NCBI GenBank assembly: GCA_030704615.1
Contig: CM060732.1
Location: forward strand, 5,952,001-6,016,000
Length of the DNA stretch: 64,000 nucleotides
Origin: Takakia lepidozioides
Lineage: Eukaryota > Streptophyta > Takakiopsida > Takakiales > Takakiaceae
Reading direction: 5' to 3'
Part shown: positions 1-10,447 of the stretch, piece by piece
Layout: the number at the start of each line of letters is the position of its first letter
How positions within the stretch are numbered: the first letter of the stretch is position 1
Program-made: the position numbers and the translations under genes
Notes under the pieces: model-generated
What the model was told of the DNA's origin: nothing
Database searches by the model: none
The model's input: only the letters and a program-made list of their open reading frames with translations

Positions 1-228
1 CAGCCGTGTACATTGTCTTGTCATTGGAGGGGTCAGCCCATGAATAGATGAAGTCTGGGTCATCGCTAAGGTACTTTCCCGGTATGAGGATATGATACAT
101 ATACCTGAATCACATACAAAAAACCCAGACAGTCATTCGATCAGAAAACGAAAAAGAACACACATCCGGAAAAAGATATTGAAATGCAGGAAGGCAACAC
201 TGAGAATTCTACTTTTGAAATCCCGAAT

Positions 229-3200
229 CAACCTTGCGTTGACGCAATGTTCATTCGAGCAGAAATGGGGAACACCAAATGATAATGTTGTATTGATAGA
301 GACAACGACTGAGAAGCGCAGTTCAACATTGCTTCAACGCAAGGTTGTTTTCATTCAGAGAGGAAATGGAAAACACTGCTTGAAAACTACCATCTGACTA
401 TGTACTGGTGCGGATATTCAACATTGCGTTGGCGCAATGTTGAAATCCTCTGTTGAAACACATGTCAATGCTATCTGATAATCATAAGTTTCCTACAATT
501 GTATTGAAATCAGGGGATGGCTGCGGGAAATTTCCAACAATCCATATCGCCAAACAACCTTGCGTCAACGCAAGTCTGTTTGTTGGTACAGTGAAAGTTG
601 TAAATAGCATTTCAAACCGACTCCAAACAGTCTTATGTTCATCTTGGCAGCATTGGAACTGGATTTGAACTGCCCAAAACCACAGGAAAAGCTACATAGC
701 CTGCCACTTCATCAACCTTGCGTTGACGCAAGGCTGATTTTCCTATCAGTTTATCCCCTTTCACATTCAGAAAAACGGCATTATGGGATACCCAGGTATA
801 GGTAAGTGAAACCAGGACAATGGGAAACAACCTTGCGTTAACGCAATGTTGCTCGACTGCACATGCAGAGCCCTCAGAGATCTCGCAAAGCACTGCAAAT
901 TCGCAATTCTTTATGGAAAGAACGACACAAGATTGCAGAAACATGCCCTTCAAGCACCAATTTTGATTCAAGGAGGTCACACCTGTACAACACTCGCTTC
1001 ATTGCTTGCTCGCTGTTGTACTGGTTTTTGAATTCGTAAGACCTGGAGATTTCTTTCTCTTTCTCAAACTCCCTGAAGAAGCAGTTGTTCCAGACAGCGA
1101 GCTTCCATCTCCTGATATAGGCCTCCAGTGTGATCCGGGGGCAAGCCATCTGGATTTTGTAGTCTGCCATCGACTCAGCAAGTGCAGCCACTGCACGTTT
1201 TTCTAACTGCAACAAGAAAGCTCGTAAGAATTTGGGAGAGGTTACGGAGCAACACAAATGTCTGAAAATGGTTTGGTTCAAACCTTACCTGGCTCCAGAA
1301 TGTGGCTTTGTGTAACCACTGGTCGAATGTGTGGTCGCTAACAACTCTTATTGCTTGTGTCTTCGGGTCCCTCTCTGGAGTTGGGAACATGTTCGTGTCT
1401 CTCACAAGAGGATCCGAATTCCATATCTCCAACCACCTGATTTTGGTTGCATTGTCCACCATTGAAATGGAAAGGCGATGTAGTTTCTCTTGAGTCATTT
1501 CTGGCTTGGAGCCATACTTGTCATAGTGTGCTTTCACCTGCTCCAGAAATTTCGTGCCAAGACCTGGGTCTGCTATCCGGATCTGTTTGTCGAATGCACT
1601 CATGAGGTTCTTCCTTTGATTTTTCATCTCGAACTTCATCATGTCCTCAAGCCCAGTTGCAGACCGCTGCTCTTCTGTGTGGGAATCATAGTACTCTGCT
1701 TTCGCCTTCAATCCAGTTTCTGCTATTTCTTGCTGCATACATAACAAGTAAAAAGAATCAAACACTGGAATTTCTTCACAAAATTTGCAGTAACAACAGG
1801 CAAACAGGTGTCAAAAAGCTTACAGTGTACATGTACTCAAGAAAAGCCTCCCTTGTCAAGCTGTACCATGTGCTTGTCTTCTTCTCAGCACATCTCTTCA
1901 TCTGCTGAGGACTGAGCACGTTCGTGAATGACTCCAGTGGCATCAGCCCTACCTTCTGGATGCGGAATAGAGTGTGGCACAGATTGGTCGTCACATGAGA
2001 TGTTTCATTGGACCTGGAAAAACCTTCAACTCATAAGATGATTTCAAATTGTCGAAACAAGGAACAGACACAAAGTTGGAAACTTACTTGTTTATGTCGT
2101 GCATGGCTGTCAAGAGCTGCGTGACACGTCCTTTGTGATCGAGAACCATGGAAACCACGCTCCAGTGCCATTCGATGTCGTCCGAGTGCAAGCTTGAAAT
2201 GTAATCCATCCAGGCAAGCAGTCTTTGGTTCCCATCCCAGACAAAAAACATCTTTCCCATGAATGCTTTTGTGGAGGCCTTTTTGGACAGCTTAAACTCG
2301 AACTCCCTGTTTACATCCCGCCAGCATGCATCCCAACCTTGCTCAATGTCCTCTGTTACAAGACACTCCTCTCCTTTCGTGTTCATAGTGGATACGTAGA
2401 ACACTGCTGATCCCTTGACATAGCCGTGAACAAAGTCGTTCTTCAACTTCGTTATATCATTCCTCAATGCCGGTCGAACATCGGGCATGGAGATCATCCT
2501 GCACAGCGGAATGACCAGGTTTTCGCCGGGAACCTCCATCGACAGAATCACCTTCGACGAGTTCACTTTCTGCCCACCAATTATCTCCTCGGCCTTGTCT
2601 TCATAGTTTCCCTCCAATGAGTCTTCCTCACCTTCACCTTCTGACGCGGCCAAATCTTCCCCCTTGGATTTTCTTTTTCTTTTCCTCTGCACAGAATGAA
2701 TTATCTGTGAGTGACAGATTGAGCACCCATGGATCAACATTGCTTTGACGCAAGGTTGATTGATGGGGATGTAGTTTAGACTGAAAGGCATACAGGAAAG
2801 ACTTTTGAAGCAAAAAAATGCTTTGCGTTGACGCAGGGTTCTTTTGGGAGCTTCAACTAATCAACTTTCCCTACCTTACAGTTCAGGGTACGAGAGATCG
2901 GATGCTTCCATTGAACACAAAAATCATCAAAACCAGCCTTGCGTCAACGCAATGTTGATTCCTGTGCGGCATCTGTTCGTTTTACTAGAAGTTCTAACAT
3001 ACACCATGGAGGTTGGCATCAACCTTGCGTTGACGCAAGGTTGATTGCGAGCTCTCGGATTGGTGTGAACAAACACAAAAGCTACAGGAAAAGGAGATTG
3101 CTGTCTCTTCTTCTTCTTCGAACTTGATGATGCGTCGCAAGCATCCATGTCTGTCTAGCTTGATTGTAGTGCAGCATCTGCACTGTTTTGATGCCCAATA

Positions 3201-3254
3201 TATACACTTAGGATGTCGACTTCAACCTTGCGTTGACGCAAGGTTGATGTCGAC
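229..3254. repeat. Interspersed 24-bp palindrome family (half-site CAACCTTGCGTTG)
   Basis: Eleven copies: near 229-252, 324-347, 419-442, 555-578, 713-736, 828-851, 2735-2758, 2819-2842, 2934-2957, 3020-3043 and 3223-3246. Each is a half-site CAACCTTGCGTTG followed by its reverse complement sharing the central bases. Copies at 3020 and 3223 are essentially perfect. The copy at 3223 lies inside a longer inverted repeat, with GTCGAC at both outer ends (3215-3254). Flanks are otherwise unrelated and spacing is irregular. The copies lie in the introns and 3' flank of the minus-strand gene, not in its exons. Confidence 0.9.
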
Positions 3255-3652
3255 CTCAATGCTTAGCAAGAACCAGACAGAATCAGAGAGAGAGAAAGAG
3301 AGTTCATAGCCACCTCCGGTTTCTTCTTTGCACTTGATGATGCTCCTGACGCATTCAATCTTTCCATTTGGTCTAGAGGTAGCATGCTTCCAAGGAGGTC
3401 CCGATGGTGCGAAACAAGGGCAGACGGCATCATTTCCGCGTCCGTTTGTTCTCCCTGCTCTTTGAAGACCTGTTTCTCTACTCGCAGTTCTTTCTCCCGA
3501 GCCCAGCTCACTTCCTCGTCCTCCCCCCCTTCTATTGGAGGTTGCTCATCGGTCGCCTCCGGGATCACTTCAAGACCTTCCTCTCCACACTGCGGTTGCA
3601 GAATCCTGTTTTGCCCTTCGTCTTCCTCTACGCCGGATGTTTCTTCTCCCAT
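874..3652 (-). CDS. Uncharacterised five-exon gene, about 634 residues
   Basis: I do not recognise the family. Five exons join in frame on the minus strand: 3652-3314, 2686-2088, 2013-1824, 1732-1289 and 1206-874, total 1905 bases including the stop. Four of the five exons have good GTAAG-type donors or CAG acceptors; the first donor (GAG then GTGGCT) is weak. The first exon encodes an acidic, Glu/Gln-rich low-complexity stretch. The second opens with a basic cluster (RKRKRKSKGED) that could be a nuclear localisation signal, then a folded-looking region with VFYVSTMNTKGEEC and WDACWRDVNREFEF. The last two exons are helical and charged (EYYDSHTEEQRSATG, RWLEIWNSDPLVRDTN). No membrane segment or catalytic motif is evident. 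A similar Ser/Lys-rich stretch at 3148-3080 could be a duplicated or alternative exon but is not needed for the frame. It may be a host nuclear protein or a domesticated transposon protein. Confidence 0.6.
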
Positions 3653-4150
3653 TCTAAGTTCTCGTCTCGCCTTCCTTAGCGCGTGCCCTTTGCTTGTTTG
3701 ATGTGAAATAAAGTGTTCTTCGACGCTTGCTTCTCCCTCGGAATGGGGTCACCGTCTCTGCAGAATCCAGGGTTGCAAAGACAATAAGGAGAAGAGGGAA
3801 AAAAGAGGACTATGGGAGGTTCATCGCAAGACCTTCAACGCCAATATGTTCGCTCGCAACGTTCAGTGCGCCATTGACTCATTCCACATGCATGGCGAAC
3901 ACGTGTCCATCTAATCGTTATAAAATATCGGCGGAGATCATTGGATCCTCATCCATCCAAAAATCGTTGGGGTCTAATCACCACTCATCTGAAAAAGTTC
4001 ATTATTGGGCAATTTATTCTGGGATGTTCCAGAGGAATGTCAAGTATGTACAGTTGTACAGCGGTGCAAGTGCCGTTAAAATTAAATGGAAATGGGCATC
4101 TCTTCTGGCCTCTCTGACATGACAACCAAACGGCGGCTCTGTCAGTCAAT
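3653..4150. other. Intergenic, no gene seen
   Basis: This stretch lies between the divergent minus-strand gene (start at 3652) and the plus-strand SWIM-finger reading frame. An open frame of about 130 codons crosses it but has no recognisable domain and looks incidental. It could hold the promoters of both neighbours; no clear TATA box was identified. Confidence 0.4.
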
Positions 4151-4159
4151 CTGTCAACG

Positions 4160-5647
4160 AATGCACTGGTGGGGCACTTGTGAAAAAACAGTTGGATTCT
4201 AGGATTAGGGCTGACATTATGGACTCCGCATTTGGGCACTCTGTGACCATGCGCTTGGTTCGCATGGGGAGACATTTCACAGAAGTGGAAACCCGCATTA
4301 GGAGATCTGCAAGCCGGAGCGATACCTGCAATTCTCTGTGAGGACGCCAAAAAAGGGAGAGATTTGTATGCGGCGACGGCCGATGACCTCATTCGTGCTC
4401 TGCAGCAGCAAACCAGATATAGGTCATTCTTGAGGGGTGGCCTTGGTGGCAAAGGTCCGGATAGGAGCGAGTTGATGTTGCGGGCAGCTGGAAGATCAGG
4501 GGATCCCAGCAAAATAGCGCGGGCAGTGAGCATATGTGCAGATGGCACCCCTCTCGTGGGAAGAGTTCCCCATCTGGAAGGCGAAGAGAGATTCGGGTCT
4601 TGCAAACGGAAATTGGACACCCCTCCGGGATCGGATGCAGATTCCCATAGGGCGGACATGGTGAACTTCTCGACGCCACGTGTTCCCTTGGATCAGAGAT
4701 GGAATTGCGGAACATCCACAAGTGAGGGCTACTCTGCCCCAGACCGGACCCCTGCATCAAGCATTGTCACTGCAATGGTTGAAGACCAGAACGTGGTGCC
4801 GCATATAATCGAGTCCATGGGCTTGGACGAGGTTTGGCATATAGAACGCACAAGTGCTGGATCTCGTGTGAAATGCGCGGCGATCAGGGCCACCAATCAT
4901 GAAAAATGTACATCATTAATCTCCAGAGGGAAAGAACGCACTGCAGCTCCTACATTCACGGGTTTGTTTCTCCCTTACGGACAAGACGAGGCAAAGAACC
5001 ACAAGTTCTGGTTCTGCGCTGACGATTGTGGGAGATGTGTGCATGGTACAGTGAGGCCTTCCGTGGTAAGGAAGCCTACTCCACCAACCGTGTGGCCTGT
5101 GAAGATGGGCACAGGTCTCACTCACCGAGAGATCGCAATGCTGGAAGAGGCGGGTTTCTCCCTAGCCAGACATTCCATTGCACGTGAAGGTGCTTCAAGT
5201 GGAAGCAGTTCACGGGTACCTCCGCCTGACGCTCACTTGTGGCCAACCAGACGGAATGGGAAGCTGGTTCGACGATTCCCTCCAACCGCAGAACACTACG
5301 GCAAAATTGAGTCCGCCAGAATGCTTCACGCTCGTGTTGCGGGAACAATGGAAGTGCCTGATCCAGGGTATGGTTGGGTCTTCACCATGATCTCATCCGC
5401 ATCTGCGCTGCAGGACAGGACATACGAAATCACTGTTTCCAATTTTTCCAATTGTACATGTCCTGATTTTGTTGGTATGCTTTCAAGTAGTTTGGGAAAG
5501 AGAGGGAAGTTCATACCGTGCAAACACCTTTACTTTGTCTTCTTGAGAAGGATGGTTTGTGATCCAAAGCGCGACTTCTTCATTCACCAAGCCACTACGA
5601 GTTTCAACGAAGTCAACACACTTCTACAGCGGGATACAAGCCCATAA
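4160..5647 (+). pseudogene. SWIM zinc-finger transposase-like protein, C-terminal part
   Basis: An uninterrupted frame runs to the stop at 5647. It is open upstream of 4364, and the first in-frame ATG is only at 4475, so the true start is missing or lies in a lost exon. From about 4196 to 4345 a neighbouring frame also reads as protein (VKKQLDSRIRADIMDSAFG), which suggests one frameshift near 4345. The C-terminal third carries a SWIM finger: CTCPDF, a long loop with GKRGKFIP, then CKHLYFVFLRR. SWIM fingers (CxC...CxH) are typical of MULE-type transposases and related nuclear proteins. Two relatives in this window (minus 50235-50626; plus 54700-56605) share the finger, a VYxMATAGSAV-type lead-in and the FIHxxT tail, so this is a multicopy family. 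The middle (residues about 130-260) has scattered Cys/His but no motif I can name. The open frame is long enough that it may still be expressed. Confidence 0.55.
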
Positions 5648-5828
5648 AAATCTGTGTTTTCCTTGACTACAACTTGTAATGGAATGACTGTTCAAGTCCA
5701 GTGACTCTCAATGTATGTCGTCTAACATCTTTGCTATGCGTGGGTCAATGCATTTGTCGCATTGGTTTGTCATTATCTTTTCATTAGCAAACACAAGAAA
5801 CTACCTTCAGATAGACAGATGATCAAAT

Positions 5829-6060
5829 CAACCTCGTCTCAACACGAGGTTTACTTGAAGTTCTCCAAATCCTCCTTGTGTTGACACAAGGATGATTTTA
5901 GTTCTCAGAAAACAACATCGTGTCAACACGAAGTTCATTTTTGTTCCAGGAAAACAACCTCGTGTTAACACGAGGTTTTGTTGAAGTTCTCCAAATCCCC
6001 CTTGTGTCGACACGAGGTTCATTTCAGTTCTACGAAATGAAGCTTCTGTTAACAGAAGGT
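5829..6060. repeat. Tandem 42-bp repeats, each with a palindrome (half-site AACCTCGTGTTG)
   Basis: Six palindromes start near 5829, 5872, 5913, 5955, 5997 and 6041, a period of about 42 bases. The spacer resembles TTGAAGTTCTCCAAATC or TTTTAGTTCTCAGAAAA. The last copy has diverged to an AACTTCTGTTAACAGAAGGTT-like core. The centres alternate GTTGAC, GTTAAC and GTCGAC, all self-complementary or nearly so. The array sits 180 bases after the stop of the SWIM-finger frame. Confidence 0.9.
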
Positions 6061-6119
6061 TGAACTCCAGGAAAGCCCAAAACCCTTCATCCGTTTCACC
6101 TTCATGTGGTGAAATCAGC

Positions 6120-6300
6120 AGTTGGGGGCTCCACGGTTATAGGCCCACCTTCTTTGTGGTGACGTGGCATGACCTGGACCAGGCTCACGCCACGTCAGCA
6201 TCAGCGCCATGTCAGCAGCGTGAGCGTAGGCTCACGCCACGTCATCATTGTGTGAGCGTACGCTCACACGCTCACGCGCCAGGCTCACGCGGTAGCGTCG
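6120..6300. repeat. GTGAGCG-type inverted repeats with a perfect 20-bp palindrome
   Basis: The perfect palindrome at 6250-6269 has the half-site GTGTGAGCGT. Around it are repeated half-sites such as GTGAGCGTAGGCTCACGCCACGTC (written in two halves: GTGAGCGTAGG and CTCACGCCACGTC). Repeated CCACGTCA blocks contain ACGT cores, which are G-box or bZIP-like if functional. Nothing coding is seen. Confidence 0.75.
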
Positions 6301-6474
6301 TTGTCTCTCTTATCTTAGTATTGTTTGTGACTACAGCAGTGAAAAGCGACAATAGTCGAGCCAATAGTGAAACTTGAAAGTTGAAAATACAAAGGGTGTG
6401 GCTTAGTGTGGTAGTTAGTTCGAGAGGGTATAGTCAATTGGCTGGAGTAGCAAAATATTGAGGTAAATACTTAG

Positions 6475-7680
6475 TCAATCATTGGCGACCATACAGTGGG
6501 ATAGATGTGCTGATTTAAACAGGACCAAGAAAATGCCAACTAATGGCAGAATATGACGTGGAAAGTCGCGAGACGGATTGCAGCTGTTTACTTGGAGTTG
6601 AATTATCCGGACAAGATGCAATAAGAGCGAAGCGCCAGTAGTGTTGCGTACCTTCAGAGCGGAAATCGAGGGCCGGGATGACACACCAACATATATGGAC
6701 GAGATCAGGGCCAATTCGAAGGCGGTGACATTTTGGAAGAAGTATCCCGATCTCTTTTCCGACAAGAGGTGGACGAGATCTACTAGATAGCGGAGTACCA
6801 GGACTATTTGGAAGCACGCATCCACAGATTCGTGGCGGCGAGATCCAACGGACCAGCGTGGCGGCTCACTTTTGGAGCAGTTAGGCGAGAATTTCAATTG
6901 TCACTGCCTGGCGAAAATCACTACGTGAGGCAGTACGCTCTGCATAACAAGGAGGATGGTCCGTGGGCGCGGTTAGCCAATGACATTGTAAGAGTAAAAC
7001 TGGTAACGAGAAAAGCTCCTGGATTTGACAAATAGTTGATGGTTGGTAGTAAGTTGAAGAGAAAGTTGGGGAATGACTGGATGAATGGACAATCAGTAAT
7101 GAGAACGCGATGAAGATCACATGGATGGAAGTACATGAGAGCTGATGAATGAAGTGAAGGATTACTGGAAGGATGAACTGAATATGAACAGTCAGCATTG
7201 GAGGGCTTCGTTGATGGGAGCAAAGCTTTGTTCTTTGCCTAAGTGCAAAGGAGAGTGCCCAAGGACCAAAAAGGCACACGGCCTAAAGGATATGGGGGAC
7301 CTAAAGCCAAAGGCTAATCCCCTTAGAGCAGGCGGACCCCACGAGGTGGAGCAGCACGGCGCGTGTAGGGGGGGGGGGGGGGCAGGCTGCGTGGCAGCAC
7401 GCTCAGCCAGCCAATCGCGAAAACACCATCATTGGGGGCGAGGCAAACCAATGGTCCGCCCCTTTACCTCAGTTTTACCCCACGGTCCGCCACGCGGTGG
7501 TGGCCACTGGTGCCTCGACACGTGGCAGGTCCACGGGGCAGCGGCATTGACCGCGGGTGTGGGACCAAGGGTCCCGCGCCTTTGTTTTGGGGGGAGGGGG
7601 GGCTATGGGAAAAATACTTGGGGCACTTTTCCCTTCCATTTATTCTCGCATGCTTTACGGGGAATGTATAATTAGAGAGA
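6475..7680. other. Intergenic; GC-rich and poly-G segment, no gene supported
   Basis: Short open frames on both strands lack recognisable domains. A plus-strand stretch near 6800-7035 reads as 75 codons (ARIHRFVAARSNGPAWRL) and might be a retroelement relic, but I cannot name it. From 7340 to 7610 the sequence is GC-rich with a run of 12-14 G near 7369-7382. It precedes the LTR-like start of the Ty3 element. Confidence 0.4.
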
Positions 7681-8039
7681 TTTAATTCTCGATTAGCTAG
7701 GGAGTTAGGTGTCATGGTTTTGTTTGTGATTAGTTAGAAATAGTTATATATAGCTAATTATGACTTTATACATTTATATTTGTATTTTGTGGACATTGGG
7801 ACTTCATTTGGGTCCACGTACCAAATGAGGTGGCGAACCTCATTTGGGACGTGGAGAGGTTATCTCCACGTGAGACTCAGGAAGGCTCGTCTTCTTCTAG
7901 TCGAGCCTCCCGTGGCCTCTCTCGTCGCCATAGCTTTAGAGCTTGAGCAATCGCGGAGCCAAAGCGGCGCAAACCCTAGCTTGGGAACGCGTGGGAACGC
8001 ATGACAACAGTGCCCCAGGCTGGGAACACCACTATTGAG

Positions 8040-8420
8040 CCATCGGATGAACTATTGAGCCTATGGATGAAAATTGGTGCACCTGGATGAAAAATCATTG
8101 CGGTGGATGAAAGTGCGCCAGCGGATGAAATCATGGCAGCGGATGAACAATTGTGCCATTGGATGAAAAATCACGGTGGCGGATGAAATTGTGGCAGCAA
8201 ATGAACAATCGCATCATCGGATGAAAAAATGCGGCGGCAAATGAAACTGCGCAGCGGATGAAATCGTGCCAACGGATGAACTATCGCGGTTTTGGATGAC
8301 AAATCGCGCCAGCAGATGATAATCGCGACGTCGGATGAAATCGCACCAGCGGATGAAATATCGGACTTGCGGATGAAAAATCGTGGTTTTGGATGATATT
8401 TGGTCAGCGACAGATGAAAT
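8040..8420 (+). repeat. Degenerate short tandem repeats built on GGATGAAA
   Basis: About 20 copies of a 17-20 base unit of the form GCGGATGAAATCGTGGCA follow one another. Substitutions are frequent but GGATGAA is nearly constant. The same motif occurs on the opposite strand at 60130-60545 (TTTCATCCATC). Confidence 0.9.
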
Positions 8421-8439
8421 ATTGATTGCTAGTGAATAT

Positions 8440-8720
8440 TTTTGTAGCCTTTTGGGGGCTTGTTTGAAGGACTGTTTGGGGTCTATTGAGGCCAATATTT
8501 TGCAGTCCTGTGGAGCCTTCTTGGGGCTGTTTGAAGGACTATTGGAGGTCCTTTGAGGCCAATATTTGGCAGATTTGTGGAACTTTTTAAGGGCTGTTTG
8601 GAGAACTATTGGAGGTCCTTGGAGGCCATATTGGGCAGCCCTGTGGAGTCATTTGAGGGTTGTTTGGAGGGCTGGTTGGCGTCCTTGGAGGCCACTATTT
8701 GACCAGCTCTTGGGCCTTTC
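8440..8720 (+). repeat. About four tandem copies of a 68-bp unit
   Basis: The unit contains GGGCTGTTTGGAGGACTATTGG, which I give in two parts (GGGCTGTTTGGAG and GACTATTGG), then AGGTCCTTTGAGGCC, AATATTTGGCAG and CCTGTGGAGCC. Copies begin near 8450, 8520, 8588 and 8655. It follows the GGATGAA repeats directly inside the variable part of the LTR/leader. Confidence 0.85.
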
Positions 8721-9469
8721 GGTGACTGTTTGGAGCCCAAGTTTGCGGACTTCTTGAGCCTCGGTGGGTCTATGTGAGGGGCTGATTGAGGGCAAATTTC
8801 AGAAGTTCATGGCAATAATTTGAGGGCACTTTGAGAGTTATTTGAGAGGTCCTAGTCTTATCTATTGCTCAAGCAATAGTGTGTGTGAAGATATGGGGAG
8901 TAATGGGATGAGAGCATTCTGGGATGAGAGCATTCTGGGCTTAGAGATTGCTTTAGCTTCTCTTCTCCATAGTCTTCCGTCATTCTTGTAGGCCAAAGCT
9001 TTTCCATAAGCGGAGGGAGAGCTAGTTTGGATAGAAACTTTGTCATCTTGGAGGAGCTGCAATGAGATCGATTGATTTAAGGTGTGGGAGGTGTTGTTGT
9101 TTGAGTTTCATGTATTTGGATCCTCCTCCCACACATGCATGCTTGACTGTGCGTCATGCTAGTTTGGTTTGGGCGCTTGTTTTTATAGGTGGTTGGTCCG
9201 GATTTGATCACCGGCCAACCCTAAAGCGTGCTGTCGGTGGTGAGGCTAGGGTGATGACTAGCAAGACTATCATTGTTTCTCTTGTGGTGAGGCTGAGGTG
9301 ATGACCAGCCAACCATAGGAGTACTTGCGGCAGGTGCAGGTGCAGGTTTATGATAAGAACCTAGTATTCTAAACCATAAGCCGCAACAGATTCTCTACTC
9401 GGTTACCTTGTGGAAGGGGGTTTAGAGACAGGTTTACAACCGGTTTGAGTGTGAGTTTTTATCACGGAG

Positions 9470-10447
9470 GTGCCACCAGTTGCTGATAAGAGTGTCGGTA
9501 GGAGCACCAGCGATACTAGTAGGTATACAAGACGAGGTGTGCGGTTCAAGTTACCTTCATCTTCAGTGTCTTTTGAGGAAGGTTCAGACTCGGAGTCAGG
9601 AGGATTCTCGCCGAGGGTGCAAGCCATTTTTGTGCCATTGTTGTGGGATACGATGGAGGAAATGTATGGAGCTACCAACCGGGGGCCTCGTCGGTACTAT
9701 GGAGCTGTGGGCACCATCGAGCTTGATGATTTCATATAGGAGTTTGATAGTTGGTGTGATTTGCAGCAGATGCGCATTCCACAACTGTTTACGTCTTTTA
9801 TGGCGTGGAAGGGGTTGTTCCAACATCTTGAGGGGCTGCCCATGGATGACTATCATGAGTTTAGGCGGGAGAATGCACGATGGATTACACACCATGAACT
9901 CTTCATTCGATTGCAACCAGATCATCCTATAGATGGCTCTATCATGAGAGCTAAAGCCATTGTTACAGACGCGATGTCCTATGATGTGCTTTTTGGTGGG
10001 GCTGTGCTATACCCGATGGGATTCACTCTGGACTTTTGGGAAGAAACGACATCCTACAGGATGGAATGGCAGTCAGGGGATGGCCGACGTGCATTGCTCC
10101 CAGTGCGATTTATTGGGAATATAACGGTGGATCATAGAAATATGATGCCCACATTGGCTGCATTCTAAGGGGTGGTGACTTCGGGTGATGAGCTCTTGGA
10201 GGGAAATAACCATGCATATGATAGGTCACCACCTGATGAGGATAAACAATTGGCATACAAGACTGAGTTGCTTCCTATGCCTGTGCATATTCCATTATGG
10301 GGTACGATTGGGAATTTGCATCGAGTAGCAGGCGAGTGTGTGCAACAAGCATGGCAGGAGGCATTTCCATCGGTGGGTGAAGGGAGTTCAGTGACATCAC
10401 CTAGACCTCCTCAGTTAGCTCTTTTGGACACAATGTCCATTACCTGA
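9470..10447 (+). pseudogene. Gag-like and aspartic-protease-like region
   Basis: One frame with in-frame stops at 9737, 10166 and 10445. The first part has LDDFI then EFDSWCDLQQMRIPQLF, resembling the capsid-like core of Ty3 gag. The 9900-10160 stretch has AKAIVTDAMSYDVLFGGAVLYPMGF and a GDGRRALLPVRFIG end (each partly quoted), which matches the C-terminal half of a retroviral-type aspartic protease region in this kind of element. The catalytic D-[TS]-G is not visible, so the protease half is incomplete or lies in a decayed stretch. An interdomain linker runs to 10447. Confidence 0.6.

Larger units (their letters stand above)
7690..9471 (+). repeat. LTR/leader region of the Ty3 element
   Basis: Sequence from about 8760 to 9471 is clearly homologous to 48690-49401, ending at the shared CACGGAGGTG. 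The part from 7750 to 8000 is weakly homologous to 45420-45560 (GGTTATCTxCACG, then TCTTCTxxTCGAG, then CCATAGCTTTA/CTATGGCGCC). This supports one long LTR or leader with a variable middle. A TATA-like AT-rich stretch lies at 7745-7790. The exact LTR borders and primer-binding site were not found, so part of this may be 5' leader and not LTR. Confidence 0.6.

Noticed and set aside
3080-3148. Extra exon of the first gene (Ser/Lys-rich, resembling the end of exon 1)
   Set aside because: Exon 1 joins exon 2 in phase without it, and its acceptor gives a frame with a stop.
5828-6022. A minus frame with repeated NLVxTxGxF phrases
   Set aside because: It is the translation of the 42-bp tandem array.
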